A stretch of 64,000 nt of DNA from Diphasiastrum complanatum (Eukaryota > Streptophyta > Lycopodiopsida > Lycopodiales > Lycopodiaceae): positions 31,668,383-31,732,382 of the forward strand of contig CM055113.1 in NCBI GenBank assembly GCA_029204225.1, written 5' to 3'. Shown in pieces: positions 34,688-47,061 of the stretch. The notes under the pieces were generated by a model. That model did not search any database. It was not told where the DNA came from and saw only the letters and a list, made by a program, of their open reading frames with translations. The position numbers and the translations under genes were made by a program. Each line of letters begins with the position of its first letter. Position 1 is the stretch's first letter.

Positions 34688-35284
34688 ACAGGGAGTGTAC
34701 ACAATACAACATCGCCGTTGAAGAGAGCTTCGGGAGAACTGTCTTATGAGAGTTCGGGGTTTACGACGGGCTGAAGACAGAAGGAGAAGCACTGGTGCAC
34801 AGTTTCTAGTTTATAGAGGCTTGCCAAGCTCAACAGAGGGATTAGTAGCCTATGCATAGCATCAGACAGAGAAAACCTTGGTGAAAAATTGACAATTTTG
34901 AAGCGAGTTGAAAATTGAAATCGGGTTTGGGGTTATGGTTTTCTACACATAACTGGTGATTTCTTCGCTGTTTGTGCACCGTTTTGGATGCCGTAAGGAT
35001 AGGAAAGAAGCTAATTATATTGTCAACCAACCATGGAGAGATTCTAAGGTTTCTGTCAAAGATTTGTCTGCAGACAGTTAACCTAGCATATTTGCGGTAA
35101 AAGGTGAAATAAGCCACTTTGTCAAGTTGAGCTAAAGTTACCGTTTCTCCTTGGAGTTTCATGATTGAACACTATACATATATGGTATTAGTGGGGCAAC
35201 CCTTCACGAAAGCATTAACACAACAAATTTTGTGCATTGCTTAGTCTGAAGATCAAGGCATTCTTGGATGCAGATAAGGGAGGT

Positions 35285-36488
35285 TGTTGGATTAATCTCC
35301 TCTACTCTCCTAAATCTTATTTTAATCTACCTCTATTCATGCTGCATTTTTACTCATGTTGTTGCATAGTTTGCATATTTATATGTAAAATAAGATAGGT
35401 GAAAAACTTGACTGTCTGCATAAATACAAGTAAATTTCCATTGGCGAAAAAGCCGAAAAACACGACATTGTTTTACACGTGATTTGTGATAGGCGAAAAA
35501 GACGACACTGTTTTACAAAATATTGAAGGTGCCCTAGGAAAAGCAAAGACACCTTGTAAATCAAATCCTAAGGCATTTCGTCAGAGTGTCGCATTTTTCG
35601 CATCTTCACTAGTGTTTATTTCAGCAAAGGCTGACGTTGCGGCCTTTTCACACTCATCCCATGCAATTGTGCTAACAAATTTGACAACGACAGCAGCCAC
35701 CCACGATCTCCTACAGACAACACATCCGCTTTGTGCTTTCTTCATCTACACACCTATAAAATTGTGTATATATTGAATACCACTTGCGTATTCAGAGCGC
35801 GTGTAAAAATAATTGCATCAGAAGCTTATCAGAGATAGACAAAGTAGATGCCTTGCGCATTGATTCTTTTGTATTGTCAGTAACAGGTTCATTCCTTTTA
35901 CAAATTGAATTAGCTTTGTAGAGCACATGGTTTCGTCCGCTAATGTCTTGTGCTCCACAACATTATTGACATGCATATTTTGTTATACTTAATCAAACAA
36001 CAGCTCTGTCTTGTTGTGCATTCAGATTTGTGTCAATATTGCAATGCTTTTTCTTCATTCTGTCTGACTCTCTTGTTGCTCAATCTGGTAATCTGTTCTT
36101 AGCGAATTATTATTAGTCTAGCTATTGACGACTAATATTTAGTCTTGTCTTTCACGATTGATTATCAGTCGAGCTCAGTCTGGCTCTTTGTGAATCATTT
36201 GCGACTAATAATTCGTCTAGCTGTTTGCAACAAATTATTCTTTTGATGTTTTGTTAATGTTTGGCTACGTAATCAGATCGATCATGATTTCTATAACTAA
36301 CGTTCTGTTCATTTCTAATAGGCGTAGTCATGCTTAGGGAAAGAGTAATATAGCTCATTCCATTGTGCACGAACACTATTTGTTCGAGTTCGTTTCTCGT
36401 TCAAGTTTTGAGTTCGATTCTTTTCGTGTTCGTTTCTTCACGAGCGAATTTTTGTTTCTCACACTCTCACACCCTCTTTCATCCAACA
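35285..36488 (+). repeat. LTR, copia family C (plus orientation, likely solo)
   Basis: It runs from TGTTGGATTAATCTCC, after a purine-rich AAGGGAGGT, to CTCTTTCATCCAACA. It matches the inverted copy at 21787-23154 at both ends and in the middle. No RNase H precedes it and no primer site follows it, so it looks like a solo LTR or a captured end. Confidence 0.65.
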
Positions 36489-36867
36489 GATTATCAATCT
36501 AGGCTTGATCTACATGCAAGCACATCATCTAGGAAGATCATTATTGTGTTGAAAGGACACTTCACACGTGAAAGGACACTTCACTTCACTTCAAATTCAC
36601 AGATGATAGATCCCATATTTATGAAATGCCACCATCCACCTCTTTTTCAAAAATTTTGAATGTCCCAACTATTGGGAGAGAATATTTCAACGTCTCAAGA
36701 ATCACATTTAACTGTGGGTAAGCACCAGTGACGTCTGATGTGACTAGAATAATATAGAACATGGGCATGTAAAGTCATGCGAACAGATGCATAAAAAATA
36801 ATATTTTTATTATTTATTTGTTATTTTCTCTCTCCTACATGGCATTTCTTTTCGGGCCCAGGTTTTT

Positions 36868-37062
36868 TCTAATGACGGTTTTCCTAGTTTAACAAATTGT
36901 ATTTTTAAAGAGTGTAACAATGGCATGGAAGATTGACAATGTTTTACTAGATTCGTTAAAGGTACTTATATGATGGTTTGTGCTTGTAAATCATTACAAG
37001 CTAGAGATGAATTATTCATTAGCTATGATTATGATCATCCTTTGTCATCTATTATATAAAAT
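36868..37062 (+). pseudogene. SET-domain C-terminal fragment
   Basis: One frame reads NDGFPSLTNCIFKECNNGME, a stop, QCFTRFVKGTYMMVCACKSL, then QARDELFISYDYDHPLSSII and a stop. This aligns block for block with the SET gene at 8759-9600 (HPSLTNCDFEECTNGNE .. SKGTYVMVCA .. FGEELFIKHSFD). The DELFISYDY end keeps the SET C-terminal motif (GEEL..DY) better than that copy. One stop codon and loss of everything upstream make it a fragment. Confidence 0.7.
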
Positions 37063-37996
37063 GTAATGAACTCTACTTCGTAATTGAATGAACTCTACTT
37101 CGTAATTGAATGGTATAATTTTTGCTATCCAATGTCTTTTCAGATGCACTTCTATCATCTATATTATTAATGATGAAATTGTTTATAATGTCTAGTAATA
37201 AAATTGTGGTGAATTTTTTTTTTGTAAGTTATTGTTGCTAGTAGTTCAGACAGTTGCACAATGGTTTGACTTAATTCCACATGTGTTGCATTATCTTCTA
37301 CTCATACCAATTTGTCATCTTCTCTATATTTATCAATCTTAGTTACTAATTCCTAAAGGTGAGTGTACATTTGACTCATTCATTTGCAATCTTGAATTTA
37401 TATGTTATGCAAATTATTTCTTGAAAGGATTAAACACTAACCTTCAAAATTGGTTGTTTTGTAGTTTGATTTTCTTGATAATGTTCCTAGACAAAAGAAC
37501 TCTTTTTTTGATGAATTTATACAAAATCGGGTTTTGACAATCTATGAAAGTTTTGCAAGTTTCTTTCTACCCATGGTTAACTGATCATGTAGCACATGCA
37601 TGACATATAACATTTAACTATATTTTGTCTCTAACTACAAGACGATTAAGTAGATGCAAAAATTTCAATGGATTTTAATGTAAACAATCAAGTCACTTGT
37701 GAGGACCTCAATGTGAGACAACTTTGGAAGTGACACTAGTTGTCTCTACTATGTACTACTAATAATCCTCTCTACATCTCTTGATAGGTGTCACAAAAAT
37801 CTCTAGCACATCTTCCTTCTATGGTACTATGTCCACTTTTCTTTTTTTCTTTTTTGTCATGTATTGAAATTGGATTTTCATTTTCCACTGCTAAAACTGT
37901 TCTTCCCAACAGCAATACAACTCCAACAATGTTGGATATGTCATATCCACATGGGGTGCGACATCGTCATACACGGTTTGGAATGTTGCACAATCC
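37063..37996. other. No feature recognised
   Basis: AT-rich DNA; no convincing reading frame on either strand until the coiled-coil gene starts its C-terminal end at about 37998. Confidence 0.45.
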
Positions 37997-37997
37997 C

Positions 37998-39719
37998 CTA
38001 CCATCCAGGATCAAAATTTTGCCTGCTTTTGCACGGCAGGGTAGTGCACATCATTGTGCGTGGATAGTGCAATCTCGGTTTGATGCACATATTCAGCTTC
38101 ATCCAGCCTTGGAAAAAGGCCCATGCTAGGATTGCCCGGGTCTTCAGGTTTGATTCCATCCAAAACCCGTATAATTCGCTCAACTCCCAGGGCTCATCCC
38201 ATTCTTCGGTTGCGATATCCCTCATCCCTAGCCAGAACAGATAATCAACATTTCGGGCATGCTCAATGGTGTATAGGAATATCCATGGTTTCAAAACTTT
38301 GTACAAGGTTGTTACCTCCCTGCCCATCTTTTTTCTTTGTCACTTTATCTTGGATTTTCGTGGTACCAGCATCTGATCCCCGGCTGGCATAGCCCTCGCT
38401 TGACTACTCTGTGGTGGACTATGAACCTTCTGCACAGAATCCTGTTTGGCTTGAAGCTTTTCATTCATGCGTGCTATCTCAATCACGTGATCCTTCAGCT
38501 CTGCGTATAATTTTACAAATTCCTCTCTTTTGCTTGTAGTTTTCTGTACCAATCCGGTATGTCCTGTCTCAACTTTTGACTGTCCACTCCCAGCTGTTGT
38601 AGGTTAGCTTGTGCTTGAACGGCCTCCTGATGGCTTAACCAATCACTGCATTATTGAGCGATAGGTAAGAAACCCTATTTTTCCGCTAGCTCTCTTTCCA
38701 ATTGCAGATGCAATAACCCCTGCTCATCAATTAATAGCTTGATTTTTTCATTGACCCGAGTGCGCAAGATATTTGTGGCCCAGTCCATCAGTCCCGCATT
38801 GTCAATATGTACTGCTGTCAATCTGGGATTGTAGTAAATCCCGTTCATGTTCAATAACGTCCTTGTAGGTCTGCAAGGCACCAGCTTCCCTCTTTATTTT
38901 TGTGATCCTTTCAAAATACTAGGCATTCTTGTCTCATAATGTCTTGTTGTCGTCTTCCTTTCAATGCAACTGTTCCTTCAATGTATTGATGGACACATCT
39001 TTCTCCTACAACTGTGCTTGGTATTGGCACACCTTAGGTCCCTCCTCAACAAGATGCAACCTTGTTGTTTGTTCGTCATACAACATTTTCCAGTAGATAA
39101 CCTGTGCCTCCAGTTTGAAATAGCTACGTAGAAAATCCACACCGGGTCGTAACTCCGGTGAGAAGTCAGAAGCCGTCCGCAAGAAATTCTGAAGCTGATC
39201 ATCGTCTCTATACGACCCGGGTGCAACTGCCATCCCATCCATTTGCAGCTTATCAGCTTGTATTTGCATGGTTTCCTCCACTGCCTGTTCAGGATGAATG
39301 GGCATTCCATCATCATGTTGCATGATTGGCACAGAATATGAATCCCCTGTTGTTTCATCCGTCTGCGTCGCCCCTTGGTGCGCTTGAGAACCATCAGATT
39401 GAACCTTTGCCTCATCCTCTTGCAGCTTGCGTATTGATACAATACTACTTACCTCTGCTGCTGGTACAGAAGTAATCTGCGACGAATTAACTTCTTGATT
39501 GGATAACACTCCAAAGGCTTCACATATCCTAGTGATATGTGCGCCCCATTCGCTGTACTTCTTAGCACCATCGAGGCACTTTTTGAACTGCTTGTATGCA
39601 ATTGTGCCCCAAGGAATAGGGGTACCGTTCAAAGCAGCTTGGATCAACGCAAAGTTTTTCACCGAGATGTATTGATCGGTGTGTCGTGCAAAAATCATCT
39701 GATTAAACCATCTCCCCAA
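37998..39719 (-). pseudogene. Decayed coiled-coil gene with a plant-transposon-protein-like N-terminus
   Basis: From ATG 39719 the frame is open for 237 codons. The first ~75 residues (MGRWFNQMIFARHTDQYISV, NGTPIPWGTIAYKQF, WGAHITRICEAFGVL) resemble the conserved block of 'putative plant transposon protein' PF20167, by my reading of its usual ITRI.E.FGV ending. A Gln-rich, acidic linker follows, then heptad-like coiled-coil sequence (LQTYKDVIEHERDLL, LLIDEQGLLHLQLERELAEK, FVKLYAELKDHVIEIARMNE) broken by several stops and a frame change, and a C-terminal part rich in Trp (WLGMRDIATEEWDEPWELSE) ending at 37998. It abuts a copia RT fragment at 39771. Function unknown; probably a retroelement- or transposon-borne gene. 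Confidence 0.5.
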
Positions 39720-39770
39720 AGCACCAAGGGAGGATGGTTTGCAGAGACTCAGCTTGTAGCCCTGTTCGCG

Positions 39771-40967
39771 TATCTAGAAGAAGAGATTTATATGGATCAG
39801 CCTATTGGGTTCATCCATGACAAAGAAAAAGTTTGCTTGCTCTTCAAAAGTTTATATGGATTGAAGCAAGATCCAAGGTCATGGTATTCTCGACTTAACA
39901 CCTTTCTTGAGTCACTAGGATTTAATCTTAGTAACTATGATCCTTTCTTATATGTCAAGTTTTTTGATAAAGATATTGTCAATCTTCTTATTTATGTTGA
40001 TGATATCATTCTGACAGGAAGTAGTATCAAGTTAGTTGAGGAAACCAAGATTGCACTTGGAAAAGAGTTCAAGATGCAAGATCTTGGAAAAATTCACTAT
40101 ATTCTAGGATTAGAGATTGACTTTCTTAAAGATAAAGCTTTTGTATGTCAATCCAAGTATGCTCTTACAAGAAGTTCAATATGTTGAATTGTAAGAGTAT
40201 AAAAACACCTATGGAGCAAATTGTAAAGGATTTCAACAAAGGTGGTGAAAGATCCTTCGTGAACATCACACTTTTTAAGAAGTCTTATAGGCTCCTTAAT
40301 TTGGCTCACAATAACTAGACCTGACATAAGCTTTAGTGTTCATAAGTTGAGCCAGGCTATGCAAAATCCTTCTATCTATCATTGGAAAATGGCCAAGAGA
40401 GTGCCTAGATATATATCTTCAACTTTTGATTTTGGTTTATTGTATAAAAGTGAAGATCTTTCTATTATTGGTTATTCTGACTCGGATTTTGCAAGTGATA
40501 GAGCAGATCGAAAATCTACAAGTGCTTACGTCATATATCTTGGAGGAAACTTGATATCTTGGCTTTCCAAAAAGCAAGATACCGTATCACTCATCATGTG
40601 AAGCTGAGTACAAGGCACTCACTACAACAACAAAGGAAGCGCTTTGGATCAAGAGGTTACTAGTGGAACTAACGATAATCTTGGAAGAGGATCTACCTAT
40701 GATCATGTGTGACAACATTTCAGCCCAAGCCCTTGCCAACAACCTGATATTCCATGCAAGGAGCAAGCATATCGAAGTTGCACATCACTTCGTGAGAAAG
40801 AAGCTCATTGGAGGGGAAATCAATTTGGAGCACATCGACACATCATCTTGTATTGCTGATATGCTCACCAATCCTTTGAGCAAAAGTTCCTTCATCAAGC
40901 ATAGAGCCAATCTTGGTGTTATACCAAGATCCATGTTCAAATCAATATAGATTATTTTTAGGAGGAG
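39771..40967 (+). pseudogene. Copia RT (partial) and RNase H
   Basis: The RT starts abruptly at YLEEEIYMDQPIGF and continues CLLFKSLYGLKQDPRSWYSR, LLIYVDDIILTGSS (intact YVDD) and DLGKIHYILGLEID; a frame change near 40180 leads to NLIWLTITRPDISFSVHKLS-like text, then RNase H (YSDSDFASDRADRKSTSAY, a frame change at CEAEYKAL, MCDNISAQALANNLIFHARS, CIADMLTNPLSKSSF). A purine tract TTTAGGAGGAG precedes the LTR at 40968. The element lacks gag, protease, integrase and half of RT. Confidence 0.85.
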
Positions 40968-41735
40968 TGTTAAAATTGGAAAAACAATCCATATTGATTT
41001 CTTGGCTTGCTACAAATGTTGTACCATGCAAGTATGTAGCTCATAAATGCAAAATTCCAAGTTTGGCCTACATAGAACTCGAGCTACATGGTTATGTAAT
41101 GTCTAGATTGAAGGATACAACTTGCATATAGTTTGTAGACATAGAATTAGCAAAGTCATGCTTGTAGAAACTCGTGGCAATTCACATGCATTAATTGTAA
41201 GTGATCCATCGTGACATGCAAGGCATGCACAAAGTGTAATGGACACATGCATGATGATTTGTACTTTGTTAGTTAGAACAAGCACACTTGTAAAAAGTTG
41301 GTAGAATTTCATGCATGGCAAGTGACAAATGTCACATAGACTCTAGATGTCATTTTGTAATGAATGGATGTGGTTCTACCTCGAGCTACCTCAAACTCCA
41401 TAAATACGTGTAGCTCTCCTCACAATCAATGATGAAGAACCAAAGTTTTGTAGCTACCTCATGCCATTTTGGATCTAAACTATTTTGCTTGTTATCTCTC
41501 TATCTTTCTCTCTCTAACTCGTGTTGAAGCTAATGCTTATACACTGATATCTTGTACTTTTGCTCATTATTGATTCATTGCTATCATATTCGGTTGCTTA
41601 GCATGCTAGATTGTGGTTAAGCCATTTCTTCTGAACTAGATCTTGCTAATCAATCTAGAATCAGGTTACTGTGCTAATCACAAAGCTTAATTAGATCCAT
41701 CATACTTGTGGACATTCCCCACACGTGTGAATTCT
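40968..41735 (+). repeat. 3' LTR of the preceding copia fragment (family D-like)
   Basis: It starts TGTTAAAATTGGAAAAACAA after the purine tract. Near its end it has CCCCACACGTGTGAATTC, the reverse complement of the family D LTR start (GAATTTCACACGTGTGG). The exact 3' border, about 41735, is approximate. Confidence 0.6.
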
Positions 41736-42003
41736 GAAAATTTTGTCAAGAGACAGGCCAAGAGAGACCTTTGGGACCTTCTCATATCTCACACATCTTG
41801 CAATTAATTAGAGAGAGGCCGAGAGAGACCTTTGCACATCTCGCGATCGCTGCCCGAAAAAAAAAACATGAAGGAAAATGTGGTTTTCGAGTAGCGTGAG
41901 TGGCCCAAAAACACTAAAGTTTTTAATATATAGATAGCGAACTGTGTCTAATGATGATGGGCGGCCGATGGTGTCTCTATGTGTGCACGTGGGGGCATGC
42001 GGC

Positions 42004-42006
<3 letters not shown>

Positions 42007-42056
<50 letters not shown>
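42007..42056. repeat. GA microsatellite (~50 bp)
   Basis: Perfect (GA)25 run following GGCGTT. Confidence 0.95.
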
Positions 42057-42058
<2 letters not shown>

Positions 42059-42546
42059 CGGGGCCCAATATTTCATTGGGTGCCCAAAATGAAAAAAATT
42101 CAAAAAAAGGAGGAGCGGGCATGGGCTACAATCCCCCCCCTCTGAGTCCATTAAACAGATTCGAGTCGCGTAAAGGTTTATAATCCTCTGGAAGAAAGGG
42201 GTAATATCAATAGAGGATTGATTTATTCTCTGTTTAATATCGTGAAAGCTGGAATTACATTCAACCAACGTCAGTTGGGAGGGTCGTGACCTACGCTTGG
42301 ATGACGGTTTTGTATGAAGACACGTGTGACAGAAAAGCACGTGGGGGAAAATAGAAAAAAAAAATAATATCATTTTGAAGTGAATTTTTCGGAAATTGCT
42401 AATAGAATCACATCTATGGGAAGTGATAGTAGATATCATTAGCAGCTGGGTAACGATGATTTCATTCAAAACTCGTGAAGACGACATGGAATAGATAAGG
42501 TTCCTCCGGGTCCATGTTGGAGGATCATTGGAGAATTACATTGTAG
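42057..42546. other. No feature recognised
   Basis: Contains a run of eight C (about 42132-42139) and ordinary sequence; open stretches on the minus strand read through the microsatellite and are not credible. Confidence 0.4.
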
Positions 42547-42990
42547 ATGCTTGTTTGTATTATCATGAAAGACATTGATGCAAACAAAGTTCAACGAAGG
42601 CCACGACAGCGTCGACGCCAGGAGGACATCGACTCAATTGAGATGGAATATCATCTCTCCATGAATTTTCAATCGTTGATGCAATATTGGCAGCAGGAGA
42701 CAATTGAGATGGTGAGAAGGTTATGGGAGCGTCAACAACTGGCAATACAACAACAAGAATGTTTACAGTGGGAAAGACAAGAGCTACAGGATCAATAGTT
42801 GAACCACCAACAGTTGGAAACGCGACAACTCGAGGAACAACAGAACCAAAGTTTTCAAATTTGAAATGTAGAATACCACATCTGTGGAATCAACATATTA
42901 TGTTGGTTTCTCGGTTTAATCATATTGTTCTATATACTAGCTGCGGTCATACACAAGTAGTGTTAAAAAACATACCCGGCTGCATTATCA
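42547..42990 (+). pseudogene. Gln/Glu/Arg-rich coiled-coil coding remnant
   Basis: From ATG 42547 (or 42568) the frame encodes a basic start (VQRRPRQRRRQEDIDSIEME) then a Gln-rich helix (ETIEMVRRLWERQQLAIQQQ, WERQELQDQ), a stop at 42796, and continues LNHQQLETRQLEEQQNQ in the same frame. Later, in the same frame, GINILCWFLGLIILFYILAA could be a membrane segment. This looks like a short transposon-type protein with coiled coil and C-terminal hydrophobic part. I do not recognise it. It lies on the left flank of the young copia insertion. Confidence 0.35.
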
Positions 42991-43294
42991 AGCGGCAGAC
43001 TTCATAAGCAATGTACTACATATTTTGTGCAATTATATCAAATGTATAGGACATAGTGGTCTTTTAAGCATATGTGCTAATGGTTGCGCATTCATATCTT
43101 TCAACATGGCTAGGACTGATTCTTGGATACATACTAGTAACACTAGAAATTTTTGGAATGTATGAAATTACATGCTATAGGTAAATATTATAGAACCTTA
43201 TGCTCAGTGGTTTTTAATAGAGTACGTAGTGTTGGTAGACGTTGACCACCATAGGTTTGAAGGAACCAATTAGTGGTGCGAGTTAGCTAATACA

Positions 43295-43560
43295 GGACAC
43301 ATAATGGAAGTACTGTGGTCATGTTACGGATCCGTTACGACGCAGTAAGCGTTACGGATCCGTTGCGACATAGTCTACGGTTCCATTATTACGGTTTCTA
43401 CAATGAGAAGTTACGGCAAGAAAAACTCTTTTGAAGGTTGTACAAGAAGGTTACATTTTTTGTTGGGATTGTGCGCCTATTACGTTTTTTAGGGTAATGC
43501 AGCTAGAATATTAGGTTTTTTAGATTACGACAGCTTTGTAGGAATATTCTGAGGTTTGGA
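43295..43560. repeat. Field of TTACGG/GTTACG words with a duplicated palindrome
   Basis: GTTACGGATCCGTTACGAC (about 43323) and GTTACGGATCCGTTGCGAC (about 43350) form a direct repeat about 27 bp apart, each with the palindromic core ACGGATCCGT. Further GTTACG, ATTACGG and TTACGGC words follow to 43540 and resume after the copia insertion at 48636-48720. Confidence 0.6.
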
Positions 43561-43562
43561 TT

Positions 43563-44371
43563 TGTTGAATTTCACACGTGTGGATTGTCCACTACATGTA
43601 CTTGTGATCTCCTAAGGTGTGTAGATGCACCAACATCAAGACTAGATTGAGATTCAAGATCTATCTTTGATTCTATGGCAAAAACACACTACTACATGCA
43701 TTCAATCACTTCCAACTCTCACTCACACATGTGGGAAGTGTTCCAAAAGTATTCTAAGTAGAAACAAGCTGCTCTCCTCGGGTAGAGAGAGAAAAACCAT
43801 CATGAGCTCTCGGGTAGAGAGAGAAAGCTAGAAATTCAATGACACTCAAAATCCACTCAATCTCAAAATCAATTAGATCCAAAAGGAGGAGTACAATGAT
43901 ACTAATAGATTCATGAGCTACCACTATGCTTAACTATGATTGGATCACACTTTGCCACCTCTTAATCCTATTGGACCATTGATCCATGCACCTCTAAATT
44001 CTATTGGACTATATTCAAGCACACCTCAATTTTCTATTGGACCTCACAAGGTTCCACCTCTAAATCCTATTGGACCTCTTAAGCTTCATCAAACAAAAAC
44101 ATGACACTTGTCTACACTCTAATTGGCACAAGTTTGGCTCAATATTGGCATTACAAGTGGAAATGGATAATTTGCCATCTATGCCAAATTTGGCCCTATC
44201 AACATCCTACACCTAAATGCTTGACTATGAAATTCTATGAGACCCCTATATCAAACATTTTGATTTACTTTACAATTGTCCACACGTGGGAACATCCTCC
44301 ACACATGTGAGATTCACTTACAAACTTCTATCATAAAAAATACCAAGCTAGATTTTTGCCAATTTCTCACA
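43563..44371 (-). repeat. 3' LTR, family D (809 bp)
   Basis: Plus-strand view: TGTTGAATTTCACACG at the left and GCCAATTTCTCACA at the right. It is followed to the right by the complement of the purine tract (CTCCTCCTCAAAAAA). TCCTATTGGACC-type words recur within it. Confidence 0.9.
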
Positions 44372-44880
44372 CTCCTCCTCAAAAAATAGCTTGGAAAGGT
44401 ACTAGATCACTTGAGAAGTTTGTAAATCTTTTTGAGTGGATCCTTTGGTATGCATAAGAAGTGAAGATCAGCCAAGGGATCCATCATAGCAGCACCCTCA
44501 CCATATCCATGATAAGATCTCTTTGGTAGAGATCTCTTGCCAATGCCTTTGAAGAGTGCTCCACCAATATGCCACTATTATCATGGGCTTCCTCCATGCT
44601 TGATGATGATCTTTGCCTTGAAAGTTCCACTTTCATGATGGATGCACCATAAATAGAGAAATCTGAGGCTTCCAAGCCTCATAAGGATCATGGAGATCAA
44701 GATCATAAGATGTGAAACAATGATGATTATCAAGATTATGCTTTCTAGCTTGACTAGTCCACATACAATGAACTATATCCATGATGGATCTAATCTTGAT
44801 ATCAAAGACTATCTTGATCTTTTTTAGGCTAGTTACTCTCTCAAGGATGTAAGTGTCCACTTTGGATGCTTCACTTAATC

Positions 44881-45813
44881 TCAAGAGGAGTTTACAATTT
44901 GCCTCAAAACATGTGAAAACATGATTTTCAAAAAAGTGAGTACCAGCTCAATCTTGTTCTTACTAGAACCAAGAGCATACTTTTGACAATACAATATCTT
45001 GCTTTCAAAAAGTATTGGAAACACATCTAAGTCAATAATGACAAGAAACATGTCCATACCATAAGCATCATACAAAACTAGTATAGCTTTTCTTGAACTT
45101 TGAGATCCAAAAAATTCAATGAAGCAAGATAGCATTTCAAGCAAAGGAAGAGAAGCATATATGAATGTGTTGTAGTAGATACAACATGAAAGATGCCCCT
45201 CTTTGCCATGTAAGGTGAGCCATAAAGACTCGGCCATGCATCTTGAAGATCTTCTTGAAATCATATGAAGAAGAAACTCCTCCTCACACATTGGCCCCAT
45301 CATAACTTGAATACCTTCAAAAAGGATAACTTGTGATGCTTCTTGAGAAGCCTTGATCTCGGCCACTTCCAAGATTGAATCTTCATGCAATATGACATCT
45401 CTATTCACCATCACATTTGAAATAGAGAGTGTAAAGACACTAAAGGCCTCCTTGATGGATGAGTATCCAATCATGATCCATGAGCTTGGATCATCCTTCC
45501 TTCTTGTTTCCAAGGGAATATATGCAAAGCAAGCACTACCAAGTTCACTAAGGTGATCAACCTTAGGCTTCATCTTGAATAAAACTTCATATGGTGCTAT
45601 TCCTTCAAGAGCTCCAATACTCCTAAAAGCTTTGATCTTCAATGAGAATTTCTTCTCAACATATGCTTTGAATAATACGGAATAATCATACACCATAATA
45701 CTTGAAGAGAGAAGATATGTGCATCTTGTGTAATCCTCCTCCTTTGAAATATTGGAAATATAAGAAACATCAAGAGAGTTTGCACTCTCACTTGGATCAA
45801 ATTTGTAGATGCC
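44881..45813 (-). pseudogene. Internally deleted integrase with scrambled downstream sequence
   Basis: The minus strand reads KAYVEKKFSLKIKAFRS (integrase core just before the usual SDNGGE) and jumps to GIAPYEVLFKMKPKVDHLSE, ETRRKDDPSSWIMIGYSS and NVMVNRDVILHED (integrase C-terminus). The catalytic core between them is deleted. After that the frame stays open for about 190 residues, including AILVLYDAYGMDMFLVI and ILYCQKYALGSSKNK, which may be shuffled RT scraps (LVLYVDD.., ICQSKYA). No catalytic residues of RT or RNase H are present. The open frame without stops, 271 codons from 45696, is notable in a defective element. Confidence 0.6.
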
Positions 45814-47061
45814 TTAAAATCTTGATCCATATGCAAGGATCTCACCATCCTTCTTAATCACACAATTGTCAATATTGAAATTGACATCAAAGCCACTATC
45901 AAGAAATTGGCCAACACTTAAGATGTTCTTTGTAAGCTTTGGGACAAAAAGAACATTGTTGAGAAAGAGATCTTTAGAAGATGCAAGTTTCAAGGGAATA
46001 ATCCCTACTCCTTCAGTATTGCACTCATGCTTACTTGCAAAGTATATGGTCTTCTTGACTCCATCATAAGGCATAATAGATGAAAAAAAATTCTTGGAGC
46101 CACACATATGTGAAGATGCTCCACTATCAATATACCATGAGTCATCCTTGTTGAAGGTGGAAGAGGAGAAGCTTGATGCCATAAGAGAGCCTTCTCCATC
46201 ACTTGCAATATAGTCTTCTTTCTCATTGGTGATGTTGGCTTGATTGAGTTGATTCTTCTTCTTGAAGCAATTGGTGGCATAATGGCCTTTCTTGCCACAA
46301 TAAAAGCACTTGATCATCTTCTTCTTGAGATTTGAATTAGAAGCATGAGAGGTATCCTCCTCCTCTCCATCTTGGTCTTTAGCTTTGTCATTAGAGAAGT
46401 GATGGTGTTGCTTCTTACTCCTCTCTTTGTGCTTGGCAAATAGAACTTTGCCATCATCATGATTGAGTGATAGCTTGTCCATCCTCAAGAGTTTGTACTC
46501 TTGTCTTGATTCTTAAGAAATAAGCACACTTTGAAGGGCCTCCAAACTTGGTAGCTCCTCCTTAATAGCATAGGATTGGACAAGGTTGTCATATTCATCT
46601 CTCAAGCCATTGAGAATGACTTGGACTAGCTCACTTTGATTGATTGAGTCACCAATACATGCAAGCTTCCTATGAATATCCTTGACTCTCAAAACATAAT
46701 TAGATGCACTCTCATCACTCTTTTGACTACTTTGGAAGATTTGATTTCTAAGAGTGAGGAGCCTAGAGGTGTTCTTAGCCTCATAGATGGACTTGAGACA
46801 ATCCCAAGCTTCCTTGGATGTAGAACAATCACCAATCTCCCTCAATATCTCATTAGAGACATTCATCTTAATGTAGTATAGAGCCATCCTAGCTCTCTTC
46901 TTGTATTTTTGTACTTCTTGAAGGACTTGAGGCTCCTTCTCAATCCCAAGTACAATGTCCATCACATCTTGGAGTATGAAGATGGACTCCATCCTCAACT
47001 TCCATATTGAATAATTGGAAGTAGACAATCTCTCACTTGGTTGCAACAAGTATGAACTCAT
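45814..47061 (-). CDS. Copia gag-protease of the young family D element (one in-frame stop)
   Basis: From ATG 47061: SSYLLQPSERLSTSNYSIWK .. RLLTLRNQIFQSSQKSDESA .. SELVQVILNGL, a typical copia gag. A TAA at 46515-46513 interrupts the frame after codon 182; the same frame then continues MRMDKLSLNHDD .. CFYCGKKGHYATNC (zinc knuckle, C-X2-C-X4-H-X4-C), DDSWYIDSGASSHMCG (protease with intact DSG) and VLFVPKLTKNILSVGQFLDS, ending at 45814. With a single stop and no frameshift over 1.25 kb it is close to functional. Gag may be made in truncated form. Confidence 0.8.

Noticed and set aside
41808..42487. Minus-strand open frames with Leu-Ser repeats and a possible hydrophobic segment
   Set aside because: The repeat part comes from the GA microsatellite, and the remaining text has no domain or homologue in the window.
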